Shown: positions 1-8,300, numbered from the stretch's first letter. The stretch: DNA of 16,764 nt from CAYZPB01 sp964480445 (GCA_964480445.1 CAYZPB010000020.1:1-16764); one strand, 5' to 3'. Notes: generated by a model not told the origin, from the letters alone. Numbers and translations: made by a program.

Positions 1-487
1 AATCTGGGCACCAGTTAACTGCTGCCTCTTTTTTGTAGGCAAGACCACGTTCGTAAAATAAGAGGAATAACCATTGGGTATGCTTATAATACTCCGGCGT
101 GCTTGTAGCAAGATATCGTTCCCAATCATAAGAAGTACCCAGTTTTTTTAGTTCATCCACCATCTTTTCCATATTGCGTTCAGTCCACTCAGCCGGCTTA
201 GCACCACGCTGAATTGCCGCATTTTCTGCTGGTAAGCCAAAGGAATCAGCTCCCATTGGATGTAGCACGCGATAGCCATTCATTGTCTTAAAACGTGCAA
301 TTACATCACCAATCGTATAAACGCGCAGATGACCCATATGTAACCCATCACCAGATGGATAAGGGAATTGCTCTAGCGCATAAAATTTTGGTTTGCTAGG
401 ATTTTCATCCGTTTTAAAGAGATTCCGTTCTTCCCAGATCTCTTGCCATTTCTTCTCAATTTCTAGCGGTTGATATTTCTTCTCCAT
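1..487 (-). CDS. leuS: Leucyl-tRNA synthetase, N-terminal part (cut by window edge)
   Basis: Class I aminoacyl-tRNA synthetase that charges tRNA-Leu with leucine in the cytoplasm. Only the first 162 codons lie in the window; the gene continues past the left edge. Visible are the N-terminal stretch MEKKYQPLEIEKKWQ, the FPYPSG segment and the ATP-binding HMGH form of the HIGH motif at residues 50-53, followed by RVYTIGDVIARF and the GLPAENAA segment, all typical of bacterial LeuS. The visible part ends at NWCPD. The ATG at 487 is preceded by an AAAGGAGAGG-type ribosome binding site that overlaps the cvfB stop; only 15 nt separate the two genes, so leuS is probably cotranscribed. This gap leaves no room for a T-box leader. 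The family is certain; the catalytic KMSKS and editing regions are outside the window. Confidence 0.97.
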   Translation of the reverse strand, partial: MEKKYQPLEIEKKWQEIWEERNLFKTDENPSKPKFYALEQFPYPSGDGLHMGHLRVYTIGDVIARFKTMNGYRVLHPMGADSFGLPAENAAIQRGAKPAEWTERNMEKMVDELKKLGTSYDWERYLATSTPEYYKHTQWLFLLFYERGLAYKKEAAVNWCPD

Positions 488-502
488 TGACTTTCCTCTC
501 CT

Positions 503-1390
503 TTATTCTCGATCGATAAGATAGGTCCAACCATCCTCTTGGTATATTAGATCATCCTTCATCAGCTTGCCTAGAGCACGCTTAAAGGCTCCTTTGCTCA
601 AATTAAATTGCTTCAAAATAACTTCTGGTTGTGTTTTGTCCGAGTAAGGCATTGCCCCACCACGTTCCTTTAATACTTCCAAAACCAGCTCCGCATCGGC
701 TAACTGGCTTATCTCCTTAACTGGTCGCATCGATAAATTGAGTCGGCCGTCCTCACGAATATAGCTCCAGCGAACCTGCACTTTCTCACCTAAACGAATT
801 GCACGAGTCTGCTCACTTTCGTGAAGAAAACCCAACTGATTATACTCGGTTAAATAAATTTGTGCACCCATGCTTAGTTTTCTGATAACGATACCATTTA
901 AAAAATCCTTGCGGTTATCCGGCAGAGCAAACTGCTCAAACTTTGCCATAAACTCAGCCAGTTCGTCTTCCTCCCGCACCAAAGCACCTAACATTCTGCC
1001 CTGCTTATCATGCGTCATTTTTACTAAGAGGTAATCTCCAACATTGCTCTGTGGCCAAGTCAGTCGATCCTCTGGTAACTCAGCAATCGGCAACAATAGT
1101 TGCTTGCTAATTCCATTTTCTAAAAAAAATCCCATCCGCGGTGTATAATCCATCACCTCAAGAAAGGCATAGTCAGATAATTCAAGTTTTGCCTGCTCCA
1201 ATGTAGCAGCGGCGCGCCCTTTCTGGTCATTATACAGATAAACTGTCAGCATTTCACCAACAACCGGTGTCTGACCAGCTAGCTCAGACTCATGTAAAAG
1301 AACGTCTTCATAACCATCGCTTAGAAAATAACCAAAGCTCGCTTCACGTTCTACTTTTAGATTGTGATAAATACCAGTTTCTAATGCCAT
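503..1390 (-). CDS. cvfB: CvfB/YitL family S1-domain RNA-binding protein
   Basis: A 295-residue cytoplasmic protein of the CvfB (YitL) family, built from consecutive S1-like RNA-binding barrels and a C-terminal winged helix. In Staphylococcus aureus CvfB binds RNA and affects virulence gene expression; a role here in RNA metabolism is inferred. Visible S1-type strands include GYFLSDGYEDVLLHESEL (about residues 20-37) and a second barrel around GFFLENG...LLLP (87-101). A third barrel is near residues 165-220, with the GFLHESE stretch and the ending DGRLNLSMRP. The C-terminal SKGAFKRALGKLMKDDLI (about 269-286) is the family's winged-helix signature. Length matches B. subtilis YitL closely. The ATG shares one base with the rsfS stop (TAATG), indicating translational coupling. 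Its place between rsfS and leuS is less usual than the methyltransferase yqeM found there in Bacillus. Confidence 0.93.
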   Translation of the reverse strand: MALETGIYHNLKVEREASFGYFLSDGYEDVLLHESELAGQTPVVGEMLTVYLYNDQKGRAAATLEQAKLELSDYAFLEVMDYTPRMGFFLENGISKQLLLPIAELPEDRLTWPQSNVGDYLLVKMTHDKQGRMLGALVREEDELAEFMAKFEQFALPDNRKDFLNGIVIRKLSMGAQIYLTEYNQLGFLHESEQTRAIRLGEKVQVRWSYIREDGRLNLSMRPVKEISQLADAELVLEVLKERGGAMPYSDKTQPEVILKQFNLSKGAFKRALGKLMKDDLIYQEDGWTYLIDRE

Positions 1391-1746
1391 TAATCTGTTT
1401 CCTCCAAGTCAACCCTTGGCGCGTCGGCCCAAAGTCTTTCTAAATTGTAAAAAGCGCGATCATCTTTATGAAAAACATGAATAACAACGTCCCCAAGGTC
1501 AATCAGGACCCAACGCGCATGGCTTAGCCCTACAATTCCTCGTATGTTTACTTCATTTTTATCCATACTCTCCTTAATTTCATTCGCAATTGCCTTCACT
1601 TGTGTCTCAGAGTTACCACTACATATAACAAAATAATCGGCAATTAAGGACAGTTCACTTATATCCAGAATAATTGTGTCAATTGCTTTTTTTTCGTTTG
1701 CAGCTGTTGCTGCCAATTTAGCTATTTCATTAATTGTTAAACTCAT
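1390..1746 (-). CDS. rsfS: Ribosomal silencing factor RsfS
   Basis: A 118-residue RsfS/YbeB/YqeL family protein. The family binds ribosomal protein uL14 on the 50S subunit and blocks subunit joining when nutrients are scarce. Diagnostic stretches are DTIILDISELSLIADYFVICSG (about residues 23-44), SETQVKAIANEI, and the C-terminal HARWVLIDLGDVVIHVFHKDDRAFYNLERLW region, which includes the conserved W..D.G..V.H.F core. Length is normal for the family. The start codon abuts the yqeK TGA stop with no gap, and a strong AGGAGG sits inside the end of yqeK, so translation is probably coupled. Position after nadD and yqeK is the standard Bacillota arrangement. Confidence 0.97.
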   Translation of the reverse strand: MSLTINEIAKLAATAANEKKAIDTIILDISELSLIADYFVICSGNSETQVKAIANEIKESMDKNEVNIRGIVGLSHARWVLIDLGDVVIHVFHKDDRAFYNLERLWADAPRVDLEETD

Positions 1747-2388
1747 TCAGTTTCCTCCTTCTTTGTATTTATCATCTACATTATTGGTATTATTATCAAC
1801 TGCCTTCTTGCTAGCAGCCTCAATTTCTTTAAGTATCCAGTTTCGAGCCTCAAAGGTTAGCGGATAGATTCGAGCATTCCTTTCTAACAGAAATTTAATT
1901 ACTCCATCAAAAACTGCCACAGTTGCCAAGTTTAAATCGTATTCCGCTAACAACCTAATCTTCTCTACGCCAGCGAAATCGCGAGTCGGTTCGATATAAT
2001 CGGATACGCAGATAATCTTCTCCTGCAAGCCCATCCCAGCACGTCCAGTCGAATGATAGCGCACTGCCTGAATAAACTCCAGGTCAGTAATACCAAATTC
2101 CTTCGATATAACAAGTGAAGCAACTGGACCGTGCCAAAGCTCTTCACTATAATCTAGCAGCTCAGTTGTTAGTTCCTCATGCTCTTTTATATAATTTTTC
2201 AGCTGATATGGTTCCCAATCTTTGCAATAATCATGCAAAATCCCAATTGCTTCCGCCTTTATTGGATCAGCATTAAATCTTTTAGCTAGCAAAACTGAAT
2301 ATTTCGCAACCTCGAGTGAGTGCAGATATCTACTCTCACTAACTTCACGCTTAAGTTGCTCCTTTAACAGACTAATCTGCCGCCACAT
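1747..2388 (-). CDS. yqeK: YqeK-type HD-domain Ap4A hydrolase
   Basis: A 213-residue HD-superfamily metal-dependent phosphohydrolase of the YqeK family. B. subtilis YqeK hydrolyses diadenosine tetraphosphate symmetrically to ADP, which limits this stress alarmone. Metal-binding motifs are visible in order: H of YLHSLEVAK (about residue 23), the HD pair in GILHDYCKDW (about 52-53), WHGPVAS (about 85), VRYHSTG (about 111) and SDYIEPTRDF (about 129-138). The last is strongly characteristic of YqeK. The ATG lies 17 nt inside the 3' end of nadD and follows an AAGGAG with about 10 nt spacing. The charged C-terminal tail after about residue 190, rich in Asn, Asp and Lys, extends past the catalytic domain and looks disordered. 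Confidence 0.94.
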   Translation of the reverse strand: MWRQISLLKEQLKREVSESRYLHSLEVAKYSVLLAKRFNADPIKAEAIGILHDYCKDWEPYQLKNYIKEHEELTTELLDYSEELWHGPVASLVISKEFGITDLEFIQAVRYHSTGRAGMGLQEKIICVSDYIEPTRDFAGVEKIRLLAEYDLNLATVAVFDGVIKFLLERNARIYPLTFEARNWILKEIEAASKKAVDNNTNNVDDKYKEGGN

Positions 2389-2974
2389 ACAACTGATGCT
2401 CCTTCATATATCTTTCAACAGACTTAGGCACTAAATAATTAAGCCCGCGCCCATCACGCACATACTTACGAATTAAAGATGATGAAATCTCAATTTGCGG
2501 CATCTCTACCATTGTTATCTGCTCTAAAATTTTCTCATCCACAATAGATTTTTCGCAAGCTAGACGTTCCAGTCCAATAAACTGAACCAACTCTAAAAGT
2601 TCATTAATCCGGTACCATTTTGTTAATGTGCTGAAAATATCTGCACCAATTACTAAACTAAAATCTATCTCAGGGTAAAGCTTCTGTAATTCAATAACTG
2701 TATCGTAGGTATAAGAAGGCCCTTCACGTTCAGCCTCAATTGTACAGACCTGATAATTCGGGTTTAGTTCTGCCGCTAACTCTACCATGGCAACACGGTG
2801 CTGATAGTCACTAATCGGTTGTTTAAGCTTATGTGGAGGCTTAAAGGCCGGCATAAACCAAACCTGGTCAAGTTTTTTATAAAAAAGCACCTGATCAGCA
2901 GCGACAAGGTGACCGATGTGTACCGGGTCGAAGGTTCCACCAATTATTCCAACACGTTTTTTCAATCTATTCAT
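2372..2974 (-). CDS. nadD: Nicotinate-nucleotide adenylyltransferase
   Basis: NadD joins nicotinate mononucleotide and ATP to make deamido-NAD, the penultimate step of NAD synthesis. The nucleotidyltransferase signature GGTFDPVHIGH is near the N-terminus, followed by MPAFKPPHK, the substrate-proximal GPSYTYDT, IGADIF and the C-terminal ISSSLIRKYVRDGRG, all family hallmarks. About 200 residues is the usual size. I start at the ATG at 2974. An in-frame GTG at 2980 would add two residues, and neither has a well-spaced ribosome binding site, so initiation probably depends on coupling with the overlapping aroE stop (TAG at 2967-2969). The gene overlaps aroE upstream and yqeK downstream. yhbY, often found between aroE and nadD in Bacillota, is missing here. 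Confidence 0.96.
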   Translation of the reverse strand: MNRLKKRVGIIGGTFDPVHIGHLVAADQVLFYKKLDQVWFMPAFKPPHKLKQPISDYQHRVAMVELAAELNPNYQVCTIEAEREGPSYTYDTVIELQKLYPEIDFSLVIGADIFSTLTKWYRINELLELVQFIGLERLACEKSIVDEKILEQITMVEMPQIEISSSLIRKYVRDGRGLNYLVPKSVERYMKEHQLYVAAD

Positions 2975-3824
2975 CCTCACTATCAGTTAATGCAGCTAGT
3001 ACTATTTCTTTCATAAAATCAGTATCTGGGGAAATGCCCGTCCACTTCTCAAAAGCTAATGCTCCTTGATAGACAAACATCCCTAGTCCACTATGAGTAG
3101 CGGCTCCTTGCTCATACGCTTCACGTAGTAGGCGCGTAATTAGTGGATTATAAATAATATCACTAACCATTTGATCACTTCGGATTAGATCCTTAGGGAC
3201 TAAAGTTTTATTAACCCCTGGACTCATCCCAACAGTCGTTGTATTAATAATTAGGTCAGCCGCACCTATGTACTCCTGTATTTTATCAATTATAGCAATT
3301 TTTACGGGAAAATCACAGTCAATTCTACCCTGTAGCCACTCAGCCCTTTTAAGATCACGATTTAAAATCGTTAAACTAGCAATTTCTTGTTCCGATAATA
3401 CACAGGCTATTGTTCGCGCTGCACCACCGGCTCCCAGTAATAAAACATTTTTCCCAGCAAGATCATATTTTGTTTCTTCCAACAAGGAACGGAGATAGCC
3501 CTCACCATCAGTATTATAACCGATTAGTCGGCCATTCTTATTTACAATCGTATTTACCGCACCAATTTTAGCAGCCTCTGGCGAGATTGCATCAAGGTGA
3601 GGAATTATCGCAACTTTGTGTGGAACCGTTATATTCGCACCAGCAAAATTAAGCGCACGTAAACCTGAAACAGCACTCGTTAAATCTTTCTCAGCTACAT
3701 TGAATGCAATATATTCATATTTTAATCCATACTTCTCAAACAATGCATTATGCATCAACGGCGACTTCGATTGCTTCACCGGTGAGCCAATTAAACCTAT
3801 TAGCTGCCTCTCATTGCTTATCAT
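2967..3824 (-). CDS. aroE: Shikimate dehydrogenase
   Basis: AroE reduces 3-dehydroshikimate to shikimate with NADPH in the chorismate pathway. The 285-residue protein shows the substrate-binding SKSPLMHN (about residues 19-26), NITVPHK with the catalytic Lys70, and NTDGEG with the catalytic Asp106. The glycine-rich GAGGAAR is at 131-137 and NRDLKRAEWL at 155-164 fits the NADPH 2'-phosphate-binding pattern. NTTTVGM and the late GLGMFVYQGALAFEKWTG are also diagnostic. The ATG at 3824 has an AAAGGAG ribosome binding site. A 43-nt gap separates it from yqeH upstream, one of the larger gaps in this cluster; nadD starts within its end. A paralog such as quinate dehydrogenase is unlikely given the context. 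Confidence 0.97.
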   Translation of the reverse strand: MISNERQLIGLIGSPVKQSKSPLMHNALFEKYGLKYEYIAFNVAEKDLTSAVSGLRALNFAGANITVPHKVAIIPHLDAISPEAAKIGAVNTIVNKNGRLIGYNTDGEGYLRSLLEETKYDLAGKNVLLLGAGGAARTIACVLSEQEIASLTILNRDLKRAEWLQGRIDCDFPVKIAIIDKIQEYIGAADLIINTTTVGMSPGVNKTLVPKDLIRSDQMVSDIIYNPLITRLLREAYEQGAATHSGLGMFVYQGALAFEKWTGISPDTDFMKEIVLAALTDSEDE

Positions 3825-3867
3825 TGATTTCTCCTTTAGATACTAAAAGTTATATACTAAAATTGAC

Positions 3868-4938
3868 TTAAACTAAGGACTTACGTTTTTCTACTTTAAT
3901 TCCTTTGGGTAAGTGAACAGCAATATCGGTTGGCTCTCCACTTATTGTAATCCAACCTAAGCCAGAAATCACAATATCAATTTTCTGCTTACCATTATAA
4001 TTGAAGGTCGTAGTAGCGATCTCCTTAAAGCGTTCTAGCTCGTCTTCAAATGGCGGACTGAGCAATCTGCCCAGGTGCTTACGATACAGTTCGTCCGCAT
4101 TTGCTAGCCGTGTACGATGAATCAATAGTGAGTTAGCTCGGTAACAGACGAATGAGTTGCTGCCCTTTCCTAGTTGATCAATCCTTGCTAATCCTCCCAA
4201 GAATAAACTTTGCTCACCTGTTAGCTGATAGACTGCGGGTTTAATCACACTTTTCGGTATAATTTCCTTTAGTGACTTTGGTCCAAGAAAGTCGCTATAG
4301 CGCTCCTGTAAAATCAGACCGGGCGTATCGATTATGTGACAACCGTTACCAATTGGTAGCTTAATTAAATCAAGCGTAGTTCCAGGAAAGTGCGAGGTTG
4401 TAATCTCTCCACCCTGAATGTTCAAGCGTTTCAGCAACTCATTTATGAAAGTTGATTTGCCAACATTGGTTGCCCCTATTACATAAATATCCTTATTTCT
4501 ACATTTTTCGCTGATATAATCGACAAGCTCATCAAACTTAAACCCCTTCTGCACGCTAGTCAAAAATATCTTTTCTGGTTTAAGCCCTGCCGTTTTCACG
4601 TATTTGTCAAGCCATGATTCTTGCCTCTCATATGTTATATTGCGCGCAAACAAATCAATTTTGTTAGCGATTAAGATAAATTTATTATTAGCAATATAAC
4701 GTGGTAAAGCAGTTACGAGCGTCCCTGCTAAATCGAAAAGGTCAACAATATGCAAAACAACAGAATCATTAAAGTTGATTCTGTTAATTATTTGTGTAAA
4801 TTCTTCTGTGGCAAGATCAGTCGGTAAGTCTTCATTATAGTGCTTAATGCGAAAGCAACGCTGACATAGTGGTTTATCTCTAGCAATCGTATCCTTTGCC
4901 ATTGGCGCCCCGCAACCGCTGCAGGCTCGTTGGGTCAT
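3868..4938 (-). CDS. yqeH: YqeH, circularly permuted ribosome-assembly GTPase
   Basis: A 356-residue GTPase needed for 30S subunit biogenesis in B. subtilis. The N-terminal zinc finger has CSGC (Cys6, Cys9) and CQRC (Cys25, Cys28). The GTPase motifs appear in permuted order: G4 NKID at 92-95 and G5-like TSVQKG at about 127-132 come before G1 GATNVGKST (155-163), the G2-region PGTT (about 185-188) and G3 DTPG (204-207). The C-terminal 140 residues form the YqeH-specific RNA or partner-binding region. The ATG lies 3 nt after the yqeG stop, and a strong AGGAGGAG ribosome binding site overlaps the yqeG end. yqeG-yqeH adjacency is conserved in Bacillota and supports a shared transcript. Confidence 0.97.
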   Translation of the reverse strand: MTQRACSGCGAPMAKDTIARDKPLCQRCFRIKHYNEDLPTDLATEEFTQIINRINFNDSVVLHIVDLFDLAGTLVTALPRYIANNKFILIANKIDLFARNITYERQESWLDKYVKTAGLKPEKIFLTSVQKGFKFDELVDYISEKCRNKDIYVIGATNVGKSTFINELLKRLNIQGGEITTSHFPGTTLDLIKLPIGNGCHIIDTPGLILQERYSDFLGPKSLKEIIPKSVIKPAVYQLTGEQSLFLGGLARIDQLGKGSNSFVCYRANSLLIHRTRLANADELYRKHLGRLLSPPFEDELERFKEIATTTFNYNGKQKIDIVISGLGWITISGEPTDIAVHLPKGIKVEKRKSLV

Positions 4939-4941
4939 CTA

Positions 4942-5460
4942 TTACTCCTCCTGTTTATATAATCCACGCTTTTTAAGCATTTTTAATATAAATTTTTCAA
5001 AAAAACGGTTAATCTTGGTTGGTGTAGGCTCAATATTGGAAATTGATTTAACCAGTATCGTATACAGTCCCTGTCGATTCCCACCCAGAATATCCGTGAT
5101 CCGCTGATCACCCACCATCGCAGTCTCGCTAGCTGTTGTTCCCAACATTTTTAAAGCTTTATCATAACAAGGGGCAAAAGGCTTAAATGCACGCCCGATG
5201 TAAGCTAGACCGTGCTGCCCGGCAAAATCTGCCACTCTCTTTTTACTATTATTTGAAAGAATCAATATTTTTATTTCTTTAGCTTCTAATTCATTAAATA
5301 ATTGCTCAAGCTCAGGTGGGGACTCTAGTTGATTGGCCTTGACCAAGGTGTTATCTAAATCCAATAAATAAGCATTAATGCCCGCTTCCTTTAGTTGAGA
5401 AAAATCTAACTCGTAAATTGTATCTATATACATGTCGGGCTCATAATTAACTAAACTCAT
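4942..5460 (-). CDS. yqeG: YqeG family HAD-superfamily (subclass IIIA) phosphatase
   Basis: A 172-residue HAD-type phosphatase of unknown physiological substrate, conserved next to yqeH. Motif I is DLDNTLV (nucleophile Asp34, acid/base Asp36), motif II is the Ser of LILSNNS (about residue 69), the conserved Lys is in FKPF (about 93) and motif III is GDQRITD (Asp118, Asp123). There is no signal peptide or membrane segment. Length is normal. The ATG at 5460 follows an AAAGGAAG ribosome binding site. It is separated from btuD by 77 nt that contain a perfect TTGACA box, so this may be the first gene of the housekeeping transcript, although no terminator was seen after btuD. Confidence 0.93.
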   Translation of the reverse strand: MSLVNYEPDMYIDTIYELDFSQLKEAGINAYLLDLDNTLVKANQLESPPELEQLFNELEAKEIKILILSNNSKKRVADFAGQHGLAYIGRAFKPFAPCYDKALKMLGTTASETAMVGDQRITDILGGNRQGLYTILVKSISNIEPTPTKINRFFEKFILKMLKKRGLYKQEE

Positions 5461-5487
5461 CGTATCGCTTCCTTTCCCTCTAAATAT

Positions 5488-5521
5488 ATCATAAACTAAA
5501 TCAAATTAGAATCTTTGTCAA
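5488..5521 (-). promoter_or_regulatory. Candidate promoter for the yqeG-leuS cluster
   Basis: Reading on the minus strand, a perfect -35 box TTGACA lies at 5521-5516. At the ideal 17-nt spacing the -10 is poor (TAGTTT, 5498-5493). A good -10 (TATGAT, 5493-5488) lies 22 nt away, which is too far for a standard promoter. It is placed in the only sizeable gap between btuD and yqeG, which is why I list it, but the spacing problem keeps confidence low. Confidence 0.3.
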
Positions 5522-5537
5522 CGATAAGCACCAGTAA

Positions 5538-6332
5538 TTAAATAATTATCTGTGGCACACCAGTTAACGGATGTTTGATAATGATTGGAGTAATTCCGTA
5601 AGCGGCATCTAGATGTTCAGCTGTCAGAACTTCCGCAACGGTTCCCATCGCCGTACACTCACCATTTTGATTTAAAAGCAATAGACGGTCGCAATACTGC
5701 GCTACCAAATTCAGGTCATGTAACACCATCATTATTGTTAAATTCTGCTCCTGCTGCCAACTACGCACATGGTGCATTAATAATAGTTGATTTCCAATAT
5801 CTAAATAAGTAGTTGGTTCATCAAGAAAGAGTATCTGCGGTTCCTGCACCATTACACGCGCAAGTGAAACAAGCTGACGCTCTCCACCAGAAAGATTCGC
5901 AACAGTTTTGTGCCGCCACTCCCCCAACTCAAAGCTCACTATTGCTTCCTCTATTATTTTATAATCATGTTCTGTTAAGCTGCTTAGCGGCTGTTTCCAA
6001 GGATAGCGCCCCATAGTTACAATCTCTTCAACCGTAAAGGCCTGCTCACGCATCCCCTCCTGTTCAACAACCGCGAACAATTTTGCAAGCTCGCGCTTAC
6101 TATATGTATTAAGCGGTTTACCACCAAGTTCTACCTTACCCTTTTGGATTTGCAATATGCCAGTAATCAGTTTAATCAAGGTTGTTTTACCGCTACCGTT
6201 TGGCCCAATGATACCCAAACTTTCGCCAGAATATAGTTCAAGCGAAATATCCCTAAGAACCGTTCGGGTTGGTTCATAGCCAAAGTTTAAGTTATCTACA
6301 TTTAAAACCAATTTTTTCATGCTTTCCCCCAT
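5538..6332 (-). CDS. btuD: Cobalamin importer ATP-binding protein BtuD
   Basis: ATPase subunit of an FecCDE/BtuCD-type importer, acting at the inner face of the membrane as a dimer on BtuC. Visible are Walker A GPNGSGKTT (43-51), a Q-loop around VVEQEG (88-93), the signature LSGGERQ (147-153), Walker B ILFLDEP with catalytic Glu172, the D-loop TTYLD and the switch His205 in VLHDLN. At 264 residues it is normal for the family. Two starts are possible. The ATG at 6332 has TAAGG about 9 nt upstream, and the ATG at 6320 (MKKLVLN) has GGGGGAA about 4 nt upstream. I kept the longer one, which lies 11 nt after btuC. The B12 assignment rests on the riboswitch in front of btuF; sequence alone would also allow a siderophore or heme importer. 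Confidence 0.9.
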   Translation of the reverse strand: MGESMKKLVLNVDNLNFGYEPTRTVLRDISLELYSGESLGIIGPNGSGKTTLIKLITGILQIQKGKVELGGKPLNTYSKRELAKLFAVVEQEGMREQAFTVEEIVTMGRYPWKQPLSSLTEHDYKIIEEAIVSFELGEWRHKTVANLSGGERQLVSLARVMVQEPQILFLDEPTTYLDIGNQLLLMHHVRSWQQEQNLTIMMVLHDLNLVAQYCDRLLLLNQNGECTAMGTVAEVLTAEHLDAAYGITPIIIKHPLTGVPQIII

Positions 6333-6343
6333 CTATCCTGCCC

Positions 6344-7375
6344 TTATCTCCGCTCTTTCAAAGTTTTTCGCAGGAAATAGGCAAAAACTGGCGCTCCAAT
6401 AAATGCCGTTAATACACCGATTGGCAGCTCGCGACCAGGTAGAATCGTTCGTGCCAAGGTATCCGTCCAGAGCATAAAAATTGAACCCGCAAGAATTGAT
6501 AATGGAACCAGTAACCGATGGTCGGGCCCAGTTAATATCCGCATTAAATGTGGAATAATTAATCCCACGAAGCCAATAATTCCAACAATCGAAACAGCTG
6601 ACGCAGCCATAAATGAAGCAACAACCAAGATTCCAATTTTTTTGCGTTCAACATACATCCCCAGATGTGTTGCTGCACGTTCGCCAAGTGACATTACATT
6701 TAAATCCCGTGCCTGTGTTAGCAGATAAATCGCACCTAGTAAAAACACTGGCACAAGTACAGCTACATCAATCCAGTCACGGTTTGCCAGACTTCCCATC
6801 GTCCAAAAAATTACTTTCTCCATTGCATCGCCAGAAATGCTAACTAAAAAGACAAGAATTGCGCTGTTTAATGCTTGCATAATCACTCCAGCAAGAATCA
6901 GCGTATGTGTACCACTCTGATTGTTAATCTTCGAGAGCATAATCACTAATGTTAGCGTAATTAGTGCACCAATTAAAGCAAAAATTGGAATTGTAAAATA
7001 ACCAATCAAAGAGCTGCCGAAAAAAATAATAGCTGCTGAGGCGCCGACTGCTGCACCTGAGGAGACTCCAAGAATATAAGGTTCTGCTAGGGGATTATGT
7101 AATATTCCCTGATAGGCGACGCCAGCCATAGCTAACATCGCACCAACAAGGACTGCCAAAAAGATTCGCGGAAGGCGGAGGTTTAAGATTATTTCCGCCC
7201 AACCATCGCTCCAATTCTGTTCAATATTTATCAATGGAAGCTCGTTGGCTACTATCTGTATTACAGTTCCTATCGGTATTCTAACCACACCAATTACTAA
7301 GGTAGCAATAATCGACAGAATCAGCAACAGAAATAAGCCGAAAAGCCAATAGGTAAGCTTACGCCGCTTGATCAT
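6344..7375 (-). CDS. btuC: Cobalamin importer permease BtuC (FecCD family)
   Basis: Membrane permease that forms the translocation channel with BtuD. The sequence is strongly hydrophobic with about nine to ten membrane spans. It carries FecCD-family hallmarks: LRLPRIFLAVLVGAMLAMAG near the first third, NPLAEPYILGVSSGAAVGA, and the C-terminal GFVGLIIPHLMR followed by RELPIGVLTAFIGAPVF, where the cytoplasmic coupling loop contacts the ATPase. I start at the ATG at 7375 (MIKRRKL), giving 343 residues and a 17-nt overlap with btuF. It has GGAG about 10 nt upstream. The open frame extends upstream to a TTG at 7426, but that would deepen the overlap and add an N-terminus not expected in the family. 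Cotranscribed with btuF and btuD. Confidence 0.92.
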   Translation of the reverse strand: MIKRRKLTYWLFGLFLLLILSIIATLVIGVVRIPIGTVIQIVANELPLINIEQNWSDGWAEIILNLRLPRIFLAVLVGAMLAMAGVAYQGILHNPLAEPYILGVSSGAAVGASAAIIFFGSSLIGYFTIPIFALIGALITLTLVIMLSKINNQSGTHTLILAGVIMQALNSAILVFLVSISGDAMEKVIFWTMGSLANRDWIDVAVLVPVFLLGAIYLLTQARDLNVMSLGERAATHLGMYVERKKIGILVVASFMAASAVSIVGIIGFVGLIIPHLMRILTGPDHRLLVPLSILAGSIFMLWTDTLARTILPGRELPIGVLTAFIGAPVFAYFLRKTLKERR

Positions 7376-8282
7376 CAGCAAATAGCTCCGGATATAATTT
7401 AGACGCAAATAGCCACATCGCCTCAATAATGCGTGGTCCTTGGCGGCTTACTAAATTATTGTCAAGGTCATAAACTTCACCTGTTTGAATTGCTGTAAGT
7501 CCTGACCAACCTTCACGTTTTAGCACTTTCTCAACTGCATTTGGCTCAAAGTTGCCATAGGTTGTAAATATAATATCCGGGTTTTGCTCCAACACCAGTT
7601 CTTCACTATATTGCAGCCAGCCAGACTGTTCAACAATATTGATGCCACCAGCATTGGTAATTAATTCATTCATAAAGGTATCGCTACCAACTGTCCATAA
7701 ATCGTCCGAAATCTCCACCCAGACCGTCTTCCTTTCAGCCATTGGTATTTCAGCTATTAACTCAGCAAGTTTACTCTGCTCAGCTTTCATTTGTGCTACG
7801 AGCGCTTCTGCCTTGGCAGATCGGTTAGTTAACGCACCTAAGTCGATAATCGCAGCATAAACTTCGGCAACACTCTGTGGATCATATTCTATTGTTGGAA
7901 TGTCAAACTTCGCAAAAGTATCAACCAGCGCCTCGTCATGTGCACCAAAAACTATCAGGTCCGGATCCAGACTTAGTGCCTGCTCGACGTTCGGATTTAG
8001 TCCATCAGTAAATACATACTCCACCTGATCCTGTATATCTGCCGGATAATCATCGTACACGGTTACTGCAACTAGACTATCCAGTAAGTCCAGCGCTACA
8101 AGAATTTCAGTGTTGCTCGGAAAAAAACTAATAATCCGTTGCGGTGTATCTGATTCGTCAACGACACCATTGCTTTCGGGTTGTTCATCATTTGGTTCGT
8201 TTGCCGCATCACAGCCAACTAAACCAATAACCATAATCACCACTAATAAAACAACTAGACTTACTCTTAAAGCTTTACTCAT
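7359..8282 (-). CDS. btuF: Cobalamin-binding lipoprotein BtuF
   Basis: Extracytoplasmic substrate-binding lipoprotein that delivers the ligand to BtuCD. A basic and hydrophobic N-terminus ends in the lipobox LVGC with the lipidated Cys24. An acidic Asn/Glu/Asp-rich linker (about residues 25-46) is followed by a class III binding-protein fold beginning RIISFFPSNTEILVALD. Typical stretches are LNPNVEQALSLDPDLIVFG, the long central helix KAEALVAQMKAEQSKLAELI (about 164-183), and the C-terminal lobe with NAGGINIV and NPDIIFTTYG. At 307 residues it is normal. The ATG at 8282 is preceded by GAGGGAGG. The gene is directly downstream of a cobalamin riboswitch and terminator, so it should be expressed when B12 is low. 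Confidence 0.92.
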   Translation of the reverse strand: MSKALRVSLVVLLVVIMVIGLVGCDAANEPNDEQPESNGVVDESDTPQRIISFFPSNTEILVALDLLDSLVAVTVYDDYPADIQDQVEYVFTDGLNPNVEQALSLDPDLIVFGAHDEALVDTFAKFDIPTIEYDPQSVAEVYAAIIDLGALTNRSAKAEALVAQMKAEQSKLAELIAEIPMAERKTVWVEISDDLWTVGSDTFMNELITNAGGINIVEQSGWLQYSEELVLEQNPDIIFTTYGNFEPNAVEKVLKREGWSGLTAIQTGEVYDLDNNLVSRQGPRIIEAMWLFASKLYPELFADDQAA

Positions 8283-8300
8283 TTCATATAACCTCCCTCA

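Noticed and set aside
488..502. Possible T-box leader in front of leuS
   Set aside because: Only 15 nt separate the cvfB stop from the leuS start, far too little for a T-box.
3840..3862. Two copies of ATACTAAAA in the yqeH-aroE gap
   Set aside because: A 9-bp AT-rich direct repeat in a 43-nt gap is easily explained by chance. No matching -35/-10 pair was found there.
5522..5537. Possible terminator after btuD
   Set aside because: No inverted repeat with a following T run is visible between the btuD stop and the TTGACA box, so read-through into yqeG cannot be excluded.
7376..7426. Upstream extension of btuC to a TTG codon at 7426
   Set aside because: It would add 17 residues inside the btuF coding region with no family support. 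The ATG at 7375 gives a normal BtuC N-terminus.
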